Shown piece after piece: positions 25,564 to 33,992 of a DNA stretch of 34,506 nucleotides. The translations under genes and the position numbers were made by a program. How positions within the stretch are numbered: the stretch's first letter is position 1; each line of letters starts with the position of its first letter. This stretch comes from a bacterium (GTDB taxonomy: Bacteria > Fidelibacterota > UBA8477 > JABMPR01). Where the stretch lies: the NCBI GenBank assembly GCA_013202895.1, contig JABMPR010000146.1:1-34506 (forward strand), written 5' to 3'. The notes beneath the pieces are model-generated. The model searched no databases. It saw only the letters and a list, made by a program, of their open reading frames with translations, and was not told the origin of the DNA.

Positions 25564-28389
25564 ATGGGAATGAATTTACCTAAGTGGTCGATTATTCTAG
25601 TACTGTTTGCTTTCACAGCTTTCGCAATGGCCGGTGAAAATGGTGTGAATAGCTATGTTGAAGGTTGGAGTGAATCACATCCAACCGATACAGACGTATA
25701 CTGGGGTATTTCTGGTCCCTATGATTTCGATAACGATGGTTATGACGAACTCGTAGGTTATACGGATGCAGGCGGCATAACATTGCACATGTATGAGAAC
25801 AGTGGCGATGATAGCTGGGATGAAGTATGGACTTTCGTCATTGAGGATGTCCGTTATAGTCGAGATGTTGCTGAAGGAGAACAGGATTTAGATCGCGATG
25901 GTCTCCCTGAATTACTCGTTGCCGGAAGGGGTGACCTGAACTGGAACTCGCTCTTCATTTTTGAATTGGATACCAGTGCTGCAGATATCAGTTTTAACCT
26001 CGTCAGTGAATTAGACGTTGAAGAAGTCGCTGGTTTCACTTCTGAGGGCGGTACCGATTTGAAATCAATCCAAGCCGAGGATGTAGATGCTGATGGTGTA
26101 ACTGAGATGATCCTCTTTGATGGTGGTGGTTCGGATATCGTTGTCATTATGAGTCTGGATACACTTTCCAGTTTTGAATTTCCAAACTGGGTTGTAGAGT
26201 ACACGGATGAAAGTTTTTGCTGTTCGGTCTATGGATCTGAAACCGGTGATTTTGATGCAAACGGGACCAATAATATTGCCATGATTCAATGGAATTTTAG
26301 TGAAATCCTTTTTATCGATGTTCTCGACGAAGATGAATATGAGCTGATCCAATTTGTTGAGGGAGTATCAACCTATGATGCCGGATCCTTAAGATCAATG
26401 CGCTCTGGTGACCTGAACGGTGATGGTTACTCTGAAATCTACCTGGCGTCAACATCGGGTACAGTTTTACTCTATGATGTTGGTGAAGATCTTGCTGATT
26501 TTGATGGAACAACTGACGTATATACAATCTTTGATGGTATTGAAGCTGGTTGGGCTTTCAATGGAGCAGATCTTGGCAACACGGATATCTGGCACGGTTC
26601 CGCTGATGGTGGTGATTATATCATCACTGCTGATTCATCAGCCCTACTTGATCTAGAGTATGATGGAGTTGGCGACATAACCGACGCCGCTTCCTGGACT
26701 GCATACACAATTCCAACAAATGTTGCTACCTGGCAGGATGTTGCTCTGGGTGAATTTGATTATGATGGTCTGGACGAGATTTTTGCAGTTACAACTGAAG
26801 CTCCCCTGGCCATGATTTATGAACACGATGGTTGGAATGAAGTTGCTGATGTTGATGTTCGTCCATTTATGGCAGACGACGAGACAACTCCCGGCTGGCA
26901 GACACGAGGTGTTCAAGCTGGTAGTGATATCGATGGTGACGGTCGTCAGGAAGTAATCATCACTGATTATGCCGTACACGGTGTGCACGTCTATGAAGTT
27001 GCCGGAGATAACACTCTGGAGTGGATGGTCACTTTGCAGGATGATTCTTCTGATGGCGGTTCCACACCTAGACATTGTGTCATTTCCGATCTGGATGGCA
27101 ATGGTCAGGAAGAAATCAGCTGGCTTCAGCACTATTCTGGTGGCAGCGGCAACAATGGTCTGATGGCCTGGGAATGGGATGGCGTTGTCGGTAGCGATAA
27201 CTACACGATGTACTCAATTCCAGTTATGGCCGGTGGTGTAGAATTTGACCGTTATTATGGGGATCGCATGGTGAGTGTTGGTGATCCTGATAGTGATGGA
27301 CAGCAGGAAGTGATGATCTCGAATAATGGTTCAGATCACGCATTCGATATCTTTATGATCGCTCATGTTGAAGGCACCTTTGAAAGTGGATTTTATTCAC
27401 TGGTAGAAGAATATTCCATCGACCAGAATGATGCTGCTTTTGGTGGATTACCTGGTTATGGTCAAGCCAATGTGACTGATCTTGATGGTGATGGCGACAA
27501 AGAAGTTTGTTTCTTTGCCTGGGATCACACGACATTGCTTGTTGTTGAAGCTATTGATACAGACGATTATGAACTCCAGAGTTCAACCATGCTTGATTCA
27601 GCTCTGACCGATAAAGTTGTTTATGGCACCACTTTCGTATCCGATATTGATGGTGATGGCGTAGATGAGATTTACGGCGGTATGTATCCTAACGGTTGGG
27701 TATGGGGTGTTACTGGTGGTGATGATGTTGCTGACATTAGTTTCGATAATGGCAATGTTACCATTATCTCCGAATTTGGTGCTGCATGGGATCTCACCGG
27801 TGGTGATGGCGATAATGATGGCGTTGACGAACTCTATACCGTTGATTACACACATGGCCGTATCTATGAATGGGATTATGAAGGCGGCGTCTGGGATATG
27901 TCGGTTGTCACAAATTGGGATCAAACCATGGGTGGTTTTTCTCTCGATTTTGCCGATGATCTTGATGGCGATGGACATCCTGAACTTGTTCAGGGCTTCC
28001 TTGAACCTCCCTTCAGCAGTGGTAACACCTATGGATATGTCTTCTCAGTTTCTGAAATCGGTGGACTTACCGGTGTAGATCAGAACTGGACGGTGGTTAC
28101 TCCTGCTGATTACAAGCTTGAGCAGAATTATCCCAACCCCTTCAACCCAAGTACAACAATCGAATTCACGCTGCCATTGGCGAAAGACAATGTCAACCTG
28201 ATTGTTTACAATATGCTTGGTCAAGAAGTGATTCGTTTGGCTGATAATGCTTCCTACGGTCCTGGTACACACAGTGTTACCTGGAATAGCCTGAACGCAA
28301 ATGGAACACCAGCTGCTGCTGGTCTCTATATTTATGAGCTGCGTTCTGGGAACGTATCCAAAACAGCAAAGATGACTCTGATCAAATAA
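25564..28389 (+). CDS. Secreted FG-GAP/VCBS-type repeat protein with T9SS type A sorting domain
   Basis: This is a 941-aa surface or released protein. The signal peptide (about residues 1-23, ending FAFTAFAMA) is followed by about thirteen repeats of the form DxDxDGxxE then hydrophobic residues, for example DFDNDGYDELVGY, DLNGDGYSEIYLA, DIDGDGRQEVIITDY and DLDGDGHPELVQG. These match the FG-GAP/VCBS calcium-binding blades of integrin-alpha-like beta-propellers. The C-terminal 90 residues are a canonical T9SS type A sorting domain (LEQNYPNPFNPSTTIEFTLP, then AAGLYIYELRSG, ending KMTLIK). ATG 25564 has a perfect AAGGAGG with five nt spacing, and a strong terminator follows, so it is likely a well-expressed single-gene transcript. 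It is divergent from the cassette operon. Ligand or enzyme activity is not evident. Confidence 0.9.
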   Translation: MGMNLPKWSIILVLFAFTAFAMAGENGVNSYVEGWSESHPTDTDVYWGISGPYDFDNDGYDELVGYTDAGGITLHMYENSGDDSWDEVWTFVIEDVRYSRDVAEGEQDLDRDGLPELLVAGRGDLNWNSLFIFELDTSAADISFNLVSELDVEEVAGFTSEGGTDLKSIQAEDVDADGVTEMILFDGGGSDIVVIMSLDTLSSFEFPNWVVEYTDESFCCSVYGSETGDFDANGTNNIAMIQWNFSEILFIDVLDEDEYELIQFVEGVSTYDAGSLRSMRSGDLNGDGYSEIYLASTSGTVLLYDVGEDLADFDGTTDVYTIFDGIEAGWAFNGADLGNTDIWHGSADGGDYIITADSSALLDLEYDGVGDITDAASWTAYTIPTNVATWQDVALGEFDYDGLDEIFAVTTEAPLAMIYEHDGWNEVADVDVRPFMADDETTPGWQTRGVQAGSDIDGDGRQEVIITDYAVHGVHVYEVAGDNTLEWMVTLQDDSSDGGSTPRHCVISDLDGNGQEEISWLQHYSGGSGNNGLMAWEWDGVVGSDNYTMYSIPVMAGGVEFDRYYGDRMVSVGDPDSDGQQEVMISNNGSDHAFDIFMIAHVEGTFESGFYSLVEEYSIDQNDAAFGGLPGYGQANVTDLDGDGDKEVCFFAWDHTTLLVVEAIDTDDYELQSSTMLDSALTDKVVYGTTFVSDIDGDGVDEIYGGMYPNGWVWGVTGGDDVADISFDNGNVTIISEFGAAWDLTGGDGDNDGVDELYTVDYTHGRIYEWDYEGGVWDMSVVTNWDQTMGGFSLDFADDLDGDGHPELVQGFLEPPFSSGNTYGYVFSVSEIGGLTGVDQNWTVVTPADYKLEQNYPNPFNPSTTIEFTLPLAKDNVNLIVYNMLGQEVIRLADNASYGPGTHSVTWNSLNANGTPAAAGLYIYELRSGNVSKTAKMTLIK

Positions 28390-28411
28390 CAACGCGAGTC
28401 AATTTGATATC

Positions 28412-28446
28412 AAAGAGACCTCCCATTCGGGAGGTCTCTTTTTTTA
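28412..28446 (+). terminator. Strong intrinsic terminator
   Basis: AAAGAGACCTCCC (28412-28424) pairs perfectly with GGGAGGTCTCTTT (28429-28441) around the four-base loop ATTC, and a run of T residues continues to 28445. It ends the transcript of the 941-aa protein 22 nt after its stop codon. Confidence 0.92.
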
Positions 28447-28475
28447 TATACGCTGGGGTATGCTTATTCCTCGGC

Positions 28476-28507
28476 TCTCAATTACCCCGTGTTTTAACGC
28501 GGGGGTA
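28476..28507. repeat. REP-like palindromic repeat, copy 1
   Basis: This 32-bp unit starts TCTCAATTACCCCG and ends GCGGGGGTA, forming an imperfect hairpin of ACCCCG with CGGGGGT. It matches copy 2 at 28 of 32 positions by eye. The flanking words GGGGTATGCT (28455-28464 and 28653-28662) also recur. It is a candidate for an intergenic repeat family in this genome. Confidence 0.55.
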
Positions 28508-28526
28508 ACCACCAAAGACAATCACA

Positions 28527-28588
28527 GGGTTTCAGCCCCACAACTGGCGGTGAGGGTTCGGACACTCAGGTCTGAAACCCATTTTTTT
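28527..28588 (+). terminator. Long-loop hairpin followed by a seven-T run, possible terminator or small RNA 3' end
   Basis: GGGTTTCAG (28527-28535) pairs perfectly with CTGAAACCC (28572-28580), with a 36-nt internal region that may fold further, and TTTTTTT follows at 28582-28588. This has the shape of an intrinsic terminator or the end of a small structured RNA, but no gene directly upstream needs one because a strong terminator already lies at 28412. Confidence 0.4.
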
Positions 28589-28625
28589 AATATGTATTCA
28601 TCACGCCCAACTTGAAAGCCGGGGT

Positions 28626-28657
28626 TCTCAATCACCCCGCGTTTTGAGGCGGGGGTA
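28626..28657. repeat. REP-like palindromic repeat, copy 2
   Basis: This is the second copy of the unit at 28476-28507: it starts TCTCAATCACCCCG and ends GCGGGGGTA, 150 bp downstream in the same orientation. The four differences lie mostly in and near the loop; the GC-rich arms are kept. Confidence 0.55.
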
Positions 28658-28972
28658 TGCTAACTCGTCCAAATCAGCGTAGCGCATGTTTGAAATAAAT
28701 TGGATCAATAGGTTTTACTCTACCGGAGTTCGAATTAACTTATTACCGAAACAAAATTAGAATATCAAAAAATATGCACTATTCACAATTATCGGACACT
28801 GTTCCAGTCGACCTTGGGAAGTAGTTTGTATGTCATGGGAGACTACAATATGGAAAGGATATAATTAACATATCACCACCCTGAGACTTCAGGCGAATGA
28901 GTAGCGATGATCCACACATATATATCATTTCGTCTGTCTCACCAAACATTAAATCAGCAGAGGGCTTAAACC

Positions 28973-29164
28973 ATGGCATGGACATTTAAATTTGAATTGG
29001 ATAAGTACGAAGTCGAAGATTTAAAAATTATTTTAGAAAAATTAAAAAAGCGTGATATTAAGAAGGCCGAAATCTCCGTAAGTGGAGATGTTCGAAAACT
29101 TGCTACAAATATGCTGAAAGCCGTATATGATCAGGAAGACTTTTTCAAGGATGATCGCTGGTAA
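28973..29164 (+). CDS. Small conserved-looking cytoplasmic protein, unknown function
   Basis: This encodes 63 residues without a signal peptide or membrane segment. The predicted pattern is a short strand (WTFKFEL), a charged helix (about residues 12-27, EVEDLKIILEKLKKRD), a strand (KKAEISVSG) and a second helix ending in an acidic, aromatic tail. It starts at ATG 28973 with AGGG about eight nt upstream. It lies 56 nt before the Na+/phosphate cotransporter on the same strand and may be cotranscribed with it. I do not recognise a family. Confidence 0.5.
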   Translation: MAWTFKFELDKYEVEDLKIILEKLKKRDIKKAEISVSGDVRKLATNMLKAVYDQEDFFKDDRW

Positions 29165-29220
29165 ATAAGGTCATCGCAGGGGGACTGAGTATCACTAGCT
29201 TTAACTTGAAAGGATCCCAA

Positions 29221-31020
29221 ATGAATCCCTTAGCACTCATTTTCAGAAATCCTTTTGCCAGGATATTGATATTGACCATAGCTGTATCTGCCTATGCCGC
29301 AAGTGGCAGTTCAGAAGCGGGGATCAGTTGGGGCTTTTTGATCATGTGGCTCATGGGAGGGCTCTCCTTATTCCTCATTGGTATGGAAAAGATGAGTACA
29401 GGTTTAAAGCTCGCAGCCGGCGACAAGATGCGCAATATCTTGTCAATTTTAACTAAAAATCGAGTGATGGGTATGGCCGTTGGTGCTTTTGTAACCATGA
29501 TTATACAGAGTTCCAGCGCAACCACAGTCATGCTTGTAAGTTTTGTCCAGGCCCAACTCATGACTTTTGTTCAATCTTTGGGAGTTATTCTAGGTGCTGA
29601 TATTGGAACGACGATCACAGCTCAATTGATAGCTTTCAAACTTACCGATTATGCACTTTTAATGATCTCAATTGGCTTTTTACTCAATGCTTTTTCCAAG
29701 TCAGAGAACCAAAAGAATATTGGAGATGCAATCCTTGGATTTGGGATACTGTTTTTCGGTATGAAGCTCATGTCAGATGCCATGAAACCTTTGAGCAGCT
29801 ATCCTGCACTTATCGAAGTATTGAGAAATTTGGAGAATCCACTTCTCGGTGTACTAGCAGGAACCGTATTTACAGCGCTAATCCAGAGTAGCAGCGCGTT
29901 TACTGGTATCATCATTGTTTTAGCCCAACAGGGTCTGATTTCATTGGATGCAGGAATTCCAATGGTGATGGGTGCCAATATCGGGACCTGTGTAACCGCT
30001 GGTCTGGCTGCCATAGGAGCAACCCGAGAGGCAAAAAGAGTTGCCATGGCTCACGTCATATTCAAAGTATCAGGAGTCATCTTATTCATCTTTTGGATAC
30101 CCAGTTTCGCTGATCTAATTCGCTCTATTTCACCTGTTGGAGATGGGGTAGGCATAGCAAAAATGGCTGCTGAAACACCACGCCAAATTGCCAATGCCCA
30201 CACCGTCTTTAACATCTCACTGGCTTTTGTTTTCCTGCCGTTCACCCAATTGATCTCAAAATTCATTTTTTATATCTATCCAGAAAGAATTCAAGAGAGG
30301 GGTATTGCTCCCAGCACAAAGTATATCAATGATGTTGCTCTGGGCACACCATCGCTGGCCCTTGATCTGGCGCGATCAGAAATCTCCCGCATGGCTAAAA
30401 TATTGGGCAAAATGGTTAAAAGTATCATTCGACCCTTCTTTACAGATGAACCCGGCATGGATGAATTTGAATCGAAACTCACCTTTGCTGAAGGTATAGA
30501 AAGGCGAGAGGGCAAGATTGACTATCTCGATCATAAAATCACAAAATTTCTTTTAAATCTTAGTCAGAAAGAAATCACGGATCAACAGGCGAATGAGATT
30601 TTTGCCATGGTTTCGGTTGTTAGCCACCTTGAAAGTATTGGGGACATCGTTAATAACAATATGCTGCCCCTGATCGCAAGAAAACAGGCTCTGAAGCTCG
30701 ATTTCTCAAAAGAGGGTAAGGAAGAGCTTGAAGTCTATCATCAGAAGGTTCTCCGTCAAATTTACCGGCTGCGGGATTCTTTTTCAGAAATGGACCCAGA
30801 ACGAGCAAAGAAGATCATGAAAAAGCAACAGAAGTATAGTGACCTGGAAGCCAAATATACTGTTTTCCATCTAGCTCGAGTACAAGAATCACGAGATGCA
30901 TCCGTCAAAACTCATGAGATTCATATGGAATTGCTGGATATGATGAAAAACGTGAATGTCTATACAGGCGATATTGGGAAAATCATTTTCAATCTTGCCC
31001 ACAATGATGAGGAGGGTTAA
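29221..31020 (+). CDS. Na+/phosphate cotransporter family protein with PhoU-like C-terminal domain
   Basis: This is a 599-aa inner-membrane transporter of the Na/Pi cotransporter (NptA/PNaS, YjbB-like) family, expected to move phosphate with sodium. Both inverted-repeat signature motifs are visible: QSSSATT near residue 96 and QSSSAFTG near residue 222, each followed by a Gly-rich segment (GADIGTTITAQ near 125, GANIGTCVTA near 251). About eight membrane segments fill residues 10-350. Residues about 355-599 are soluble, helical and charged, like a PhoU domain. ATG 29221 has AAGGA seven nt upstream; an in-frame TTG at 29206 is less likely. The following CYTH genes suggest a phosphate or polyphosphate context. 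Confidence 0.9.
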   Translation: MNPLALIFRNPFARILILTIAVSAYAASGSSEAGISWGFLIMWLMGGLSLFLIGMEKMSTGLKLAAGDKMRNILSILTKNRVMGMAVGAFVTMIIQSSSATTVMLVSFVQAQLMTFVQSLGVILGADIGTTITAQLIAFKLTDYALLMISIGFLLNAFSKSENQKNIGDAILGFGILFFGMKLMSDAMKPLSSYPALIEVLRNLENPLLGVLAGTVFTALIQSSSAFTGIIIVLAQQGLISLDAGIPMVMGANIGTCVTAGLAAIGATREAKRVAMAHVIFKVSGVILFIFWIPSFADLIRSISPVGDGVGIAKMAAETPRQIANAHTVFNISLAFVFLPFTQLISKFIFYIYPERIQERGIAPSTKYINDVALGTPSLALDLARSEISRMAKILGKMVKSIIRPFFTDEPGMDEFESKLTFAEGIERREGKIDYLDHKITKFLLNLSQKEITDQQANEIFAMVSVVSHLESIGDIVNNNMLPLIARKQALKLDFSKEGKEELEVYHQKVLRQIYRLRDSFSEMDPERAKKIMKKQQKYSDLEAKYTVFHLARVQESRDASVKTHEIHMELLDMMKNVNVYTGDIGKIIFNLAHNDEEG

Positions 31021-31178
31021 TCTCACGATGGTTCTGCCAGTGATCCTATTAATAATCGGAAATCGTAGGTAGATATTCTTAAGAGAGGATTAATGGTAAA
31101 TCTGGATTATTTTCAAATACTGAAATTTGGAATATGTCCTATGTTCATATGCACATTGCCGAAAATGATTAACATCAA

Positions 31179-31781
31179 ATGATGAATCAAACTAATTCAA
31201 ATCAGATTGTCCCACGTTGGGAGTGGAGAACATTTGGTCAAGATTTCGGTGAGGCTGAGGAAAAGATCAAAGCCCACAAATGTATTCGCACATTGGAAAG
31301 CAATGAAATTTATATCCTTTCAAAGAAAAGTGATCAGAATATTAAGATCCGAGATTTGTTTATAGATATCAAAGTGTGCCAGGAGATCAATAGCGACAAA
31401 CTTGAACGATGGATTCCTCTTATGAAAGCTGGATTTCCAATTTCGACTCTGCAGTTACGCGAATTATGTAGGATTGCTAACATAGAATCCCGTGAATCAT
31501 TAGCCAGTTTAAGTTTTGAAGAGTTTATTGTCAATTTTGTTTATCCACACCCCGATCTGACCTCTGTAGGTGTTTATAAAAAAAGATATGGATATCTCAT
31601 CGATGGTGCCACAGTAGAGTTGGCAAACCTCGAAATTAATGGGACTGCAACCAGAACCGCTGCGGTTGAAGAGGTGGATCCCGATCTGGTATTGAATACG
31701 GTAAATACTCTCGGTCTCAGTGAATTTGAAAATATAAATTATATCAAAGCCATGCATCGTATGCTCGGGTTCGAGGAGTAG
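31179..31781 (+). CDS. Divergent CYTH-like (triphosphate tunnel) protein
   Basis: This encodes 200 residues with no signal peptide or membrane segment. The N-terminus (VPRWEWRTFG) sits where a CYTH protein would carry ExExK, but that exact motif is absent. The second half (VYKKRYGYLIDGATVEL, then AAVEEVDPD) resembles the later CYTH strands with a basic KKR pair and acidic strand ends. The next gene, three nt downstream, is a canonical CYTH protein. I therefore call this a probable divergent CYTH-family member, possibly altered in metal binding, based on pattern and context only. The start is one of two adjacent ATGs (31179 or 31182); no clear ribosome site is seen. Confidence 0.6.
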   Translation: MMNQTNSNQIVPRWEWRTFGQDFGEAEEKIKAHKCIRTLESNEIYILSKKSDQNIKIRDLFIDIKVCQEINSDKLERWIPLMKAGFPISTLQLRELCRIANIESRESLASLSFEEFIVNFVYPHPDLTSVGVYKKRYGYLIDGATVELANLEINGTATRTAAVEEVDPDLVLNTVNTLGLSEFENINYIKAMHRMLGFEE

Positions 31782-31784
31782 CTC

Positions 31785-32249
31785 ATGGCACGAGAGATCG
31801 AACGGAAATTCCTTGTTCTAAATACAAGTTATCAAGACCTTGCCGCAGGTTCCCATTATCAGCAGGGCTATCTTAATAGTCATAAGCAGCGAGTGGTTCG
31901 TGTACGCCTGAGTGATAATTCCGGACAATTAACTGTGAAGGGGATAACCTCTGGCGCCACCCGCCTTGAATTCGAATATAAGATACCGGTAGCAGAAGCG
32001 AAGGAGATGCTTGAAACTATATGCGAGCAACCCATCATCGATAAAACCAGGTATAAAATTCAGATCGAGGGATTTATCTGGGAGATTGATGAATTCCACG
32101 GAGAGAATGAAGGACTTATTGTGGCTGAAATTGAGTTGGACTCTGAGGACCAGAAATTTTCCAAACCGGATTGGATCGGTGAAGAAGTAACCCATGATTC
32201 GCGCTACTATAATTCAAATCTTATCTCAAATCCATTCAAGAAGTGGTAA
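31785..32249 (+). CDS. CYTH-domain (triphosphate tunnel) phosphohydrolase-like protein
   Basis: This is a 154-aa single-domain CYTH protein, the size of stand-alone bacterial triphosphate tunnel enzymes. The N-terminal signature ExExK is intact (E4, E6 and K8 in EIERKFLV). Basic residues on later strands (VVRVRL, LTVKG, KTRYKI) and the acidic pairs WEIDEFHG and AEIELDSED fit the tunnel fold that binds triphosphate and metal. Members hydrolyse inorganic triphosphate or thiamine triphosphate, or act as class IV adenylate cyclases; which of these applies cannot be decided from sequence alone, though tripolyphosphatase is common for this size. ATG 31785 has GAGGAG six to seven nt upstream, overlapping the end of the preceding CYTH-like gene. 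Confidence 0.9.
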   Translation: MAREIERKFLVLNTSYQDLAAGSHYQQGYLNSHKQRVVRVRLSDNSGQLTVKGITSGATRLEFEYKIPVAEAKEMLETICEQPIIDKTRYKIQIEGFIWEIDEFHGENEGLIVAEIELDSEDQKFSKPDWIGEEVTHDSRYYNSNLISNPFKKW

Positions 32250-32692
32250 TCCAGCCTCTGATTGGGTTACAAGCCCCTGTATCGCCGCGCTCATATCATT
32301 TATCTCACTTTTCTTTATCCAAAACGTGTTTGACCAGCAGGTGGTTGGCGCTGAGGCGCATACTTCGATTGAGCAAATAATTGAACCGATCATGCAAAAC
32401 CGGGTTAAATAATATATTTTACCACACAAAAATCGTATATCTCTTTAATGATATAAAGAAAATATCGGATAACGATCTCGAGCTGCAGGCTTTCCAGAAG
32501 ACAATCAGGTTCAAGCTAAATTTGATTCAGACCTTATCAGTTTGGCATTAAGAATCGATAGGATTAGTTTAAGTTGTGGCCAAGCTGCCGATCGGGTCAA
32601 AAGTGATATAGGTCTTGGATCCAAAAGGGGGAGCAAATGGCTGAGTGTGGGACGAGGGAGTATGAGCCCCTGCATTATTTAAGGAGAATTCA
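32250..32692. other. 443-bp stretch without a supportable gene
   Basis: Just after the CYTH stop, GTAATCC (32246-32252) can pair with GGGTTAC (32264-32270) with one G-T pair, but no T tract follows. An AT-rich segment lies at about 32405-32470, including a short TCTTTA/TAAAGA inverted pair (32442-32459). Short open frames on both strands lack ribosome sites or family features. The 3' end carries the AAGGAG site of the next gene. Confidence 0.4.
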
Positions 32693-33217
32693 GTGAGATT
32701 GGTAACATTGTTAATTTTGAGCCTTGCCATCGTTGCGTGTAATACCAGCGATCCGAATGAACCTGTGATTGAGACCGGTGCCTTGCTTATCAATGAGTTC
32801 CTTGCCAGCAACACTTCCACAAACGAGGATGAGAACGGCGAGTTTGATGATTGGGTCGAACTCTATAATGGCACTGACGCTGCGATTGATATAGCCGGAA
32901 TGTATATTACAGATGACCCCACTGATAGTGTATTCTGGCAAATTCCCTATTCTGCCGCATCTATTACGACCATATCGGCTGGTGGATTTCTCCTGCTGTG
33001 GTGTGATGAGCAACCTGAACAAGGTCCTAATCACGTGGATATCAAACTCTCCAAGGACGGTGAATCAATTATTCTGATAGATTCTGATGGCATTACTGTT
33101 ATTGACAGTCTTGTTTATTACGAAATGGTTACAGGCGTCTCCATGGGTCGAATTATGGATGGTGGTGAGACCTGGGGTAGCTTCTCAATCCCCACACCCG
33201 GTTTCAGCAACGAATAA
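32693..33217 (+). CDS. Lamin-tail-domain (LTD) lipoprotein
   Basis: This is a 174-aa lipoprotein. The signal peptide ends in lipobox IVAC (Cys16). Residues about 28-150 form an immunoglobulin-like lamin-tail domain: LLINEFLASN, then DDWVELYNG, IDIAGMYITDDP, and SISAGGFLLLW-type strands ending with the PTPGFSN motif often seen at LTD ends. Bacterial LTD proteins are usually extracellular and often attached to nucleases or surface proteins; here the domain stands alone. The start is GTG 32693 with AAGGAG six nt upstream. The next gene follows after seven nt. Confidence 0.85.
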   Translation: MRLVTLLILSLAIVACNTSDPNEPVIETGALLINEFLASNTSTNEDENGEFDDWVELYNGTDAAIDIAGMYITDDPTDSVFWQIPYSAASITTISAGGFLLLWCDEQPEQGPNHVDIKLSKDGESIILIDSDGITVIDSLVYYEMVTGVSMGRIMDGGETWGSFSIPTPGFSNE

Positions 33218-33224
33218 TGTACCG

Positions 33225-33992
33225 ATGGTGAAACTCTTGCCTCTTCCCATTTTCTTTATTTTAGCGACCTGTGCTCTTTTTGATAGTCGGCCAAAAGACA
33301 GTGCCGAACCACTCATTCTGATCCAGGAAATTCAACTCGACATTTCAGAACCCTCAGGTCTGTCTCTTGATCCCACATCCGGATTATTATATTGTGTCAA
33401 TGATCCACCCAGCAACAAAGTATTCCAAATGGATCTGGCCGGAGAGGTACAAATAATTTATGCTTTTGAAGGTGATGATCTTGAAGGGATTTGTTATGAT
33501 TCTCGAGATAATTCAATGTGGGTTGTTGAAGAACGGGTGAGAGAATTAGTGCATCTTGATGAACAGGGCCATGAATTGTCTCGATCATATATCGACTTTT
33601 CTGCCCAGGAGGGTAATAATGGGCTAGAAGGAATTTGTCTGCAGGCGGGAACGAATGATTTTTTTGCCGTAAGTGAGAAAAATCCCACAATGATCATCCA
33701 GATAGATTCCAATCTTACCATAACGTGGAGAAAGGAACTTTCTTTTGCCAGTGACTTCTCTGCTATTTGTCCGGGGAGAAATCAGAACGAATACATTATC
33801 CTTAGCCATGAGGACCAACATTTATATGAATGGTCTAAGGCTGCTGGACTTATTTCAACATACCGTTTTGACGTGAAACAAGCAGAGGGAGTCGCTTATG
33901 ATTCCACAAGTGAACTCATATATATTGTCTGTGATGCAGAATCAAAGCTATACACCTACAAGTTTCCAGCCCTTAATGATTCAGATAATTGA
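33225..33992 (+). CDS. SdiA-regulated-like beta-propeller lipoprotein
   Basis: This encodes 255 residues with a lipoprotein-type signal (MVKLLPLPIFFILATC; Thr at -1 is somewhat unusual). The mature protein has six similar blades with repeated Glu-Gly turns typical of the SdiA-regulated (YjiK-like) propeller family: DLEGICYDSRD, NGLEGICLQAG and QAEGVAYDSTS. Their acidic residues usually coordinate calcium in this fold. The biochemical role of the family is unclear. I chose ATG 33225 because it gives the signal peptide directly; the open frame extends upstream to 33087 but only overlaps the LTD gene. No ribosome site is visible, so coupling to the LTD gene is likely. Confidence 0.82.
   Translation: MVKLLPLPIFFILATCALFDSRPKDSAEPLILIQEIQLDISEPSGLSLDPTSGLLYCVNDPPSNKVFQMDLAGEVQIIYAFEGDDLEGICYDSRDNSMWVVEERVRELVHLDEQGHELSRSYIDFSAQEGNNGLEGICLQAGTNDFFAVSEKNPTMIIQIDSNLTITWRKELSFASDFSAICPGRNQNEYIILSHEDQHLYEWSKAAGLISTYRFDVKQAEGVAYDSTSELIYIVCDAESKLYTYKFPALNDSDN

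Larger units (their letters stand above)
28447..28972. other. 526-bp non-coding stretch with repeats and a hairpin
   Basis: I see no supportable gene on either strand. The first half holds two copies of a palindromic element (28476-28507 and 28626-28657) around a long hairpin followed by a T tract (28527-28588). The second half (about 28690-28970) is AT-rich and presumably contains the promoter of the following gene. TATAAT occurs at 28860-28865, but without a good -35 box 17 nt upstream. Confidence 0.5.

Noticed and set aside
26653-27132. 159-aa minus-strand open frame inside the 941-aa gene
   Set aside because: It is antisense to a well-supported gene with repeated DxDxDG codons, has no ribosome site and no recognisable motif.
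28476-28657. CRISPR array
   Set aside because: Only two imperfect repeat copies, 150 bp apart, with a hairpin between them; no regular spacer pattern and no cas genes.
32194-32412. 72-aa plus-strand open frame overlapping the end of the CYTH gene
   Set aside because: It starts inside the CYTH gene in another frame and lacks a ribosome site. The tail (FDQQVVGAEAHTSIEQ) looks somewhat protein-like, so a gene remnant is possible, but it cannot be supported.
32569-32820. 83-aa minus-strand open frame before the LTD lipoprotein
   Set aside because: It overlaps the start of a gene with a good ribosome site and lipobox, and has no recognisable features.
33087-33224. Longer N-terminus for the SdiA-regulated-like protein
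   Set aside because: The extension overlaps the LTD gene in another frame and would bury the lipoprotein signal; ATG 33225 gives a plausible signal peptide.
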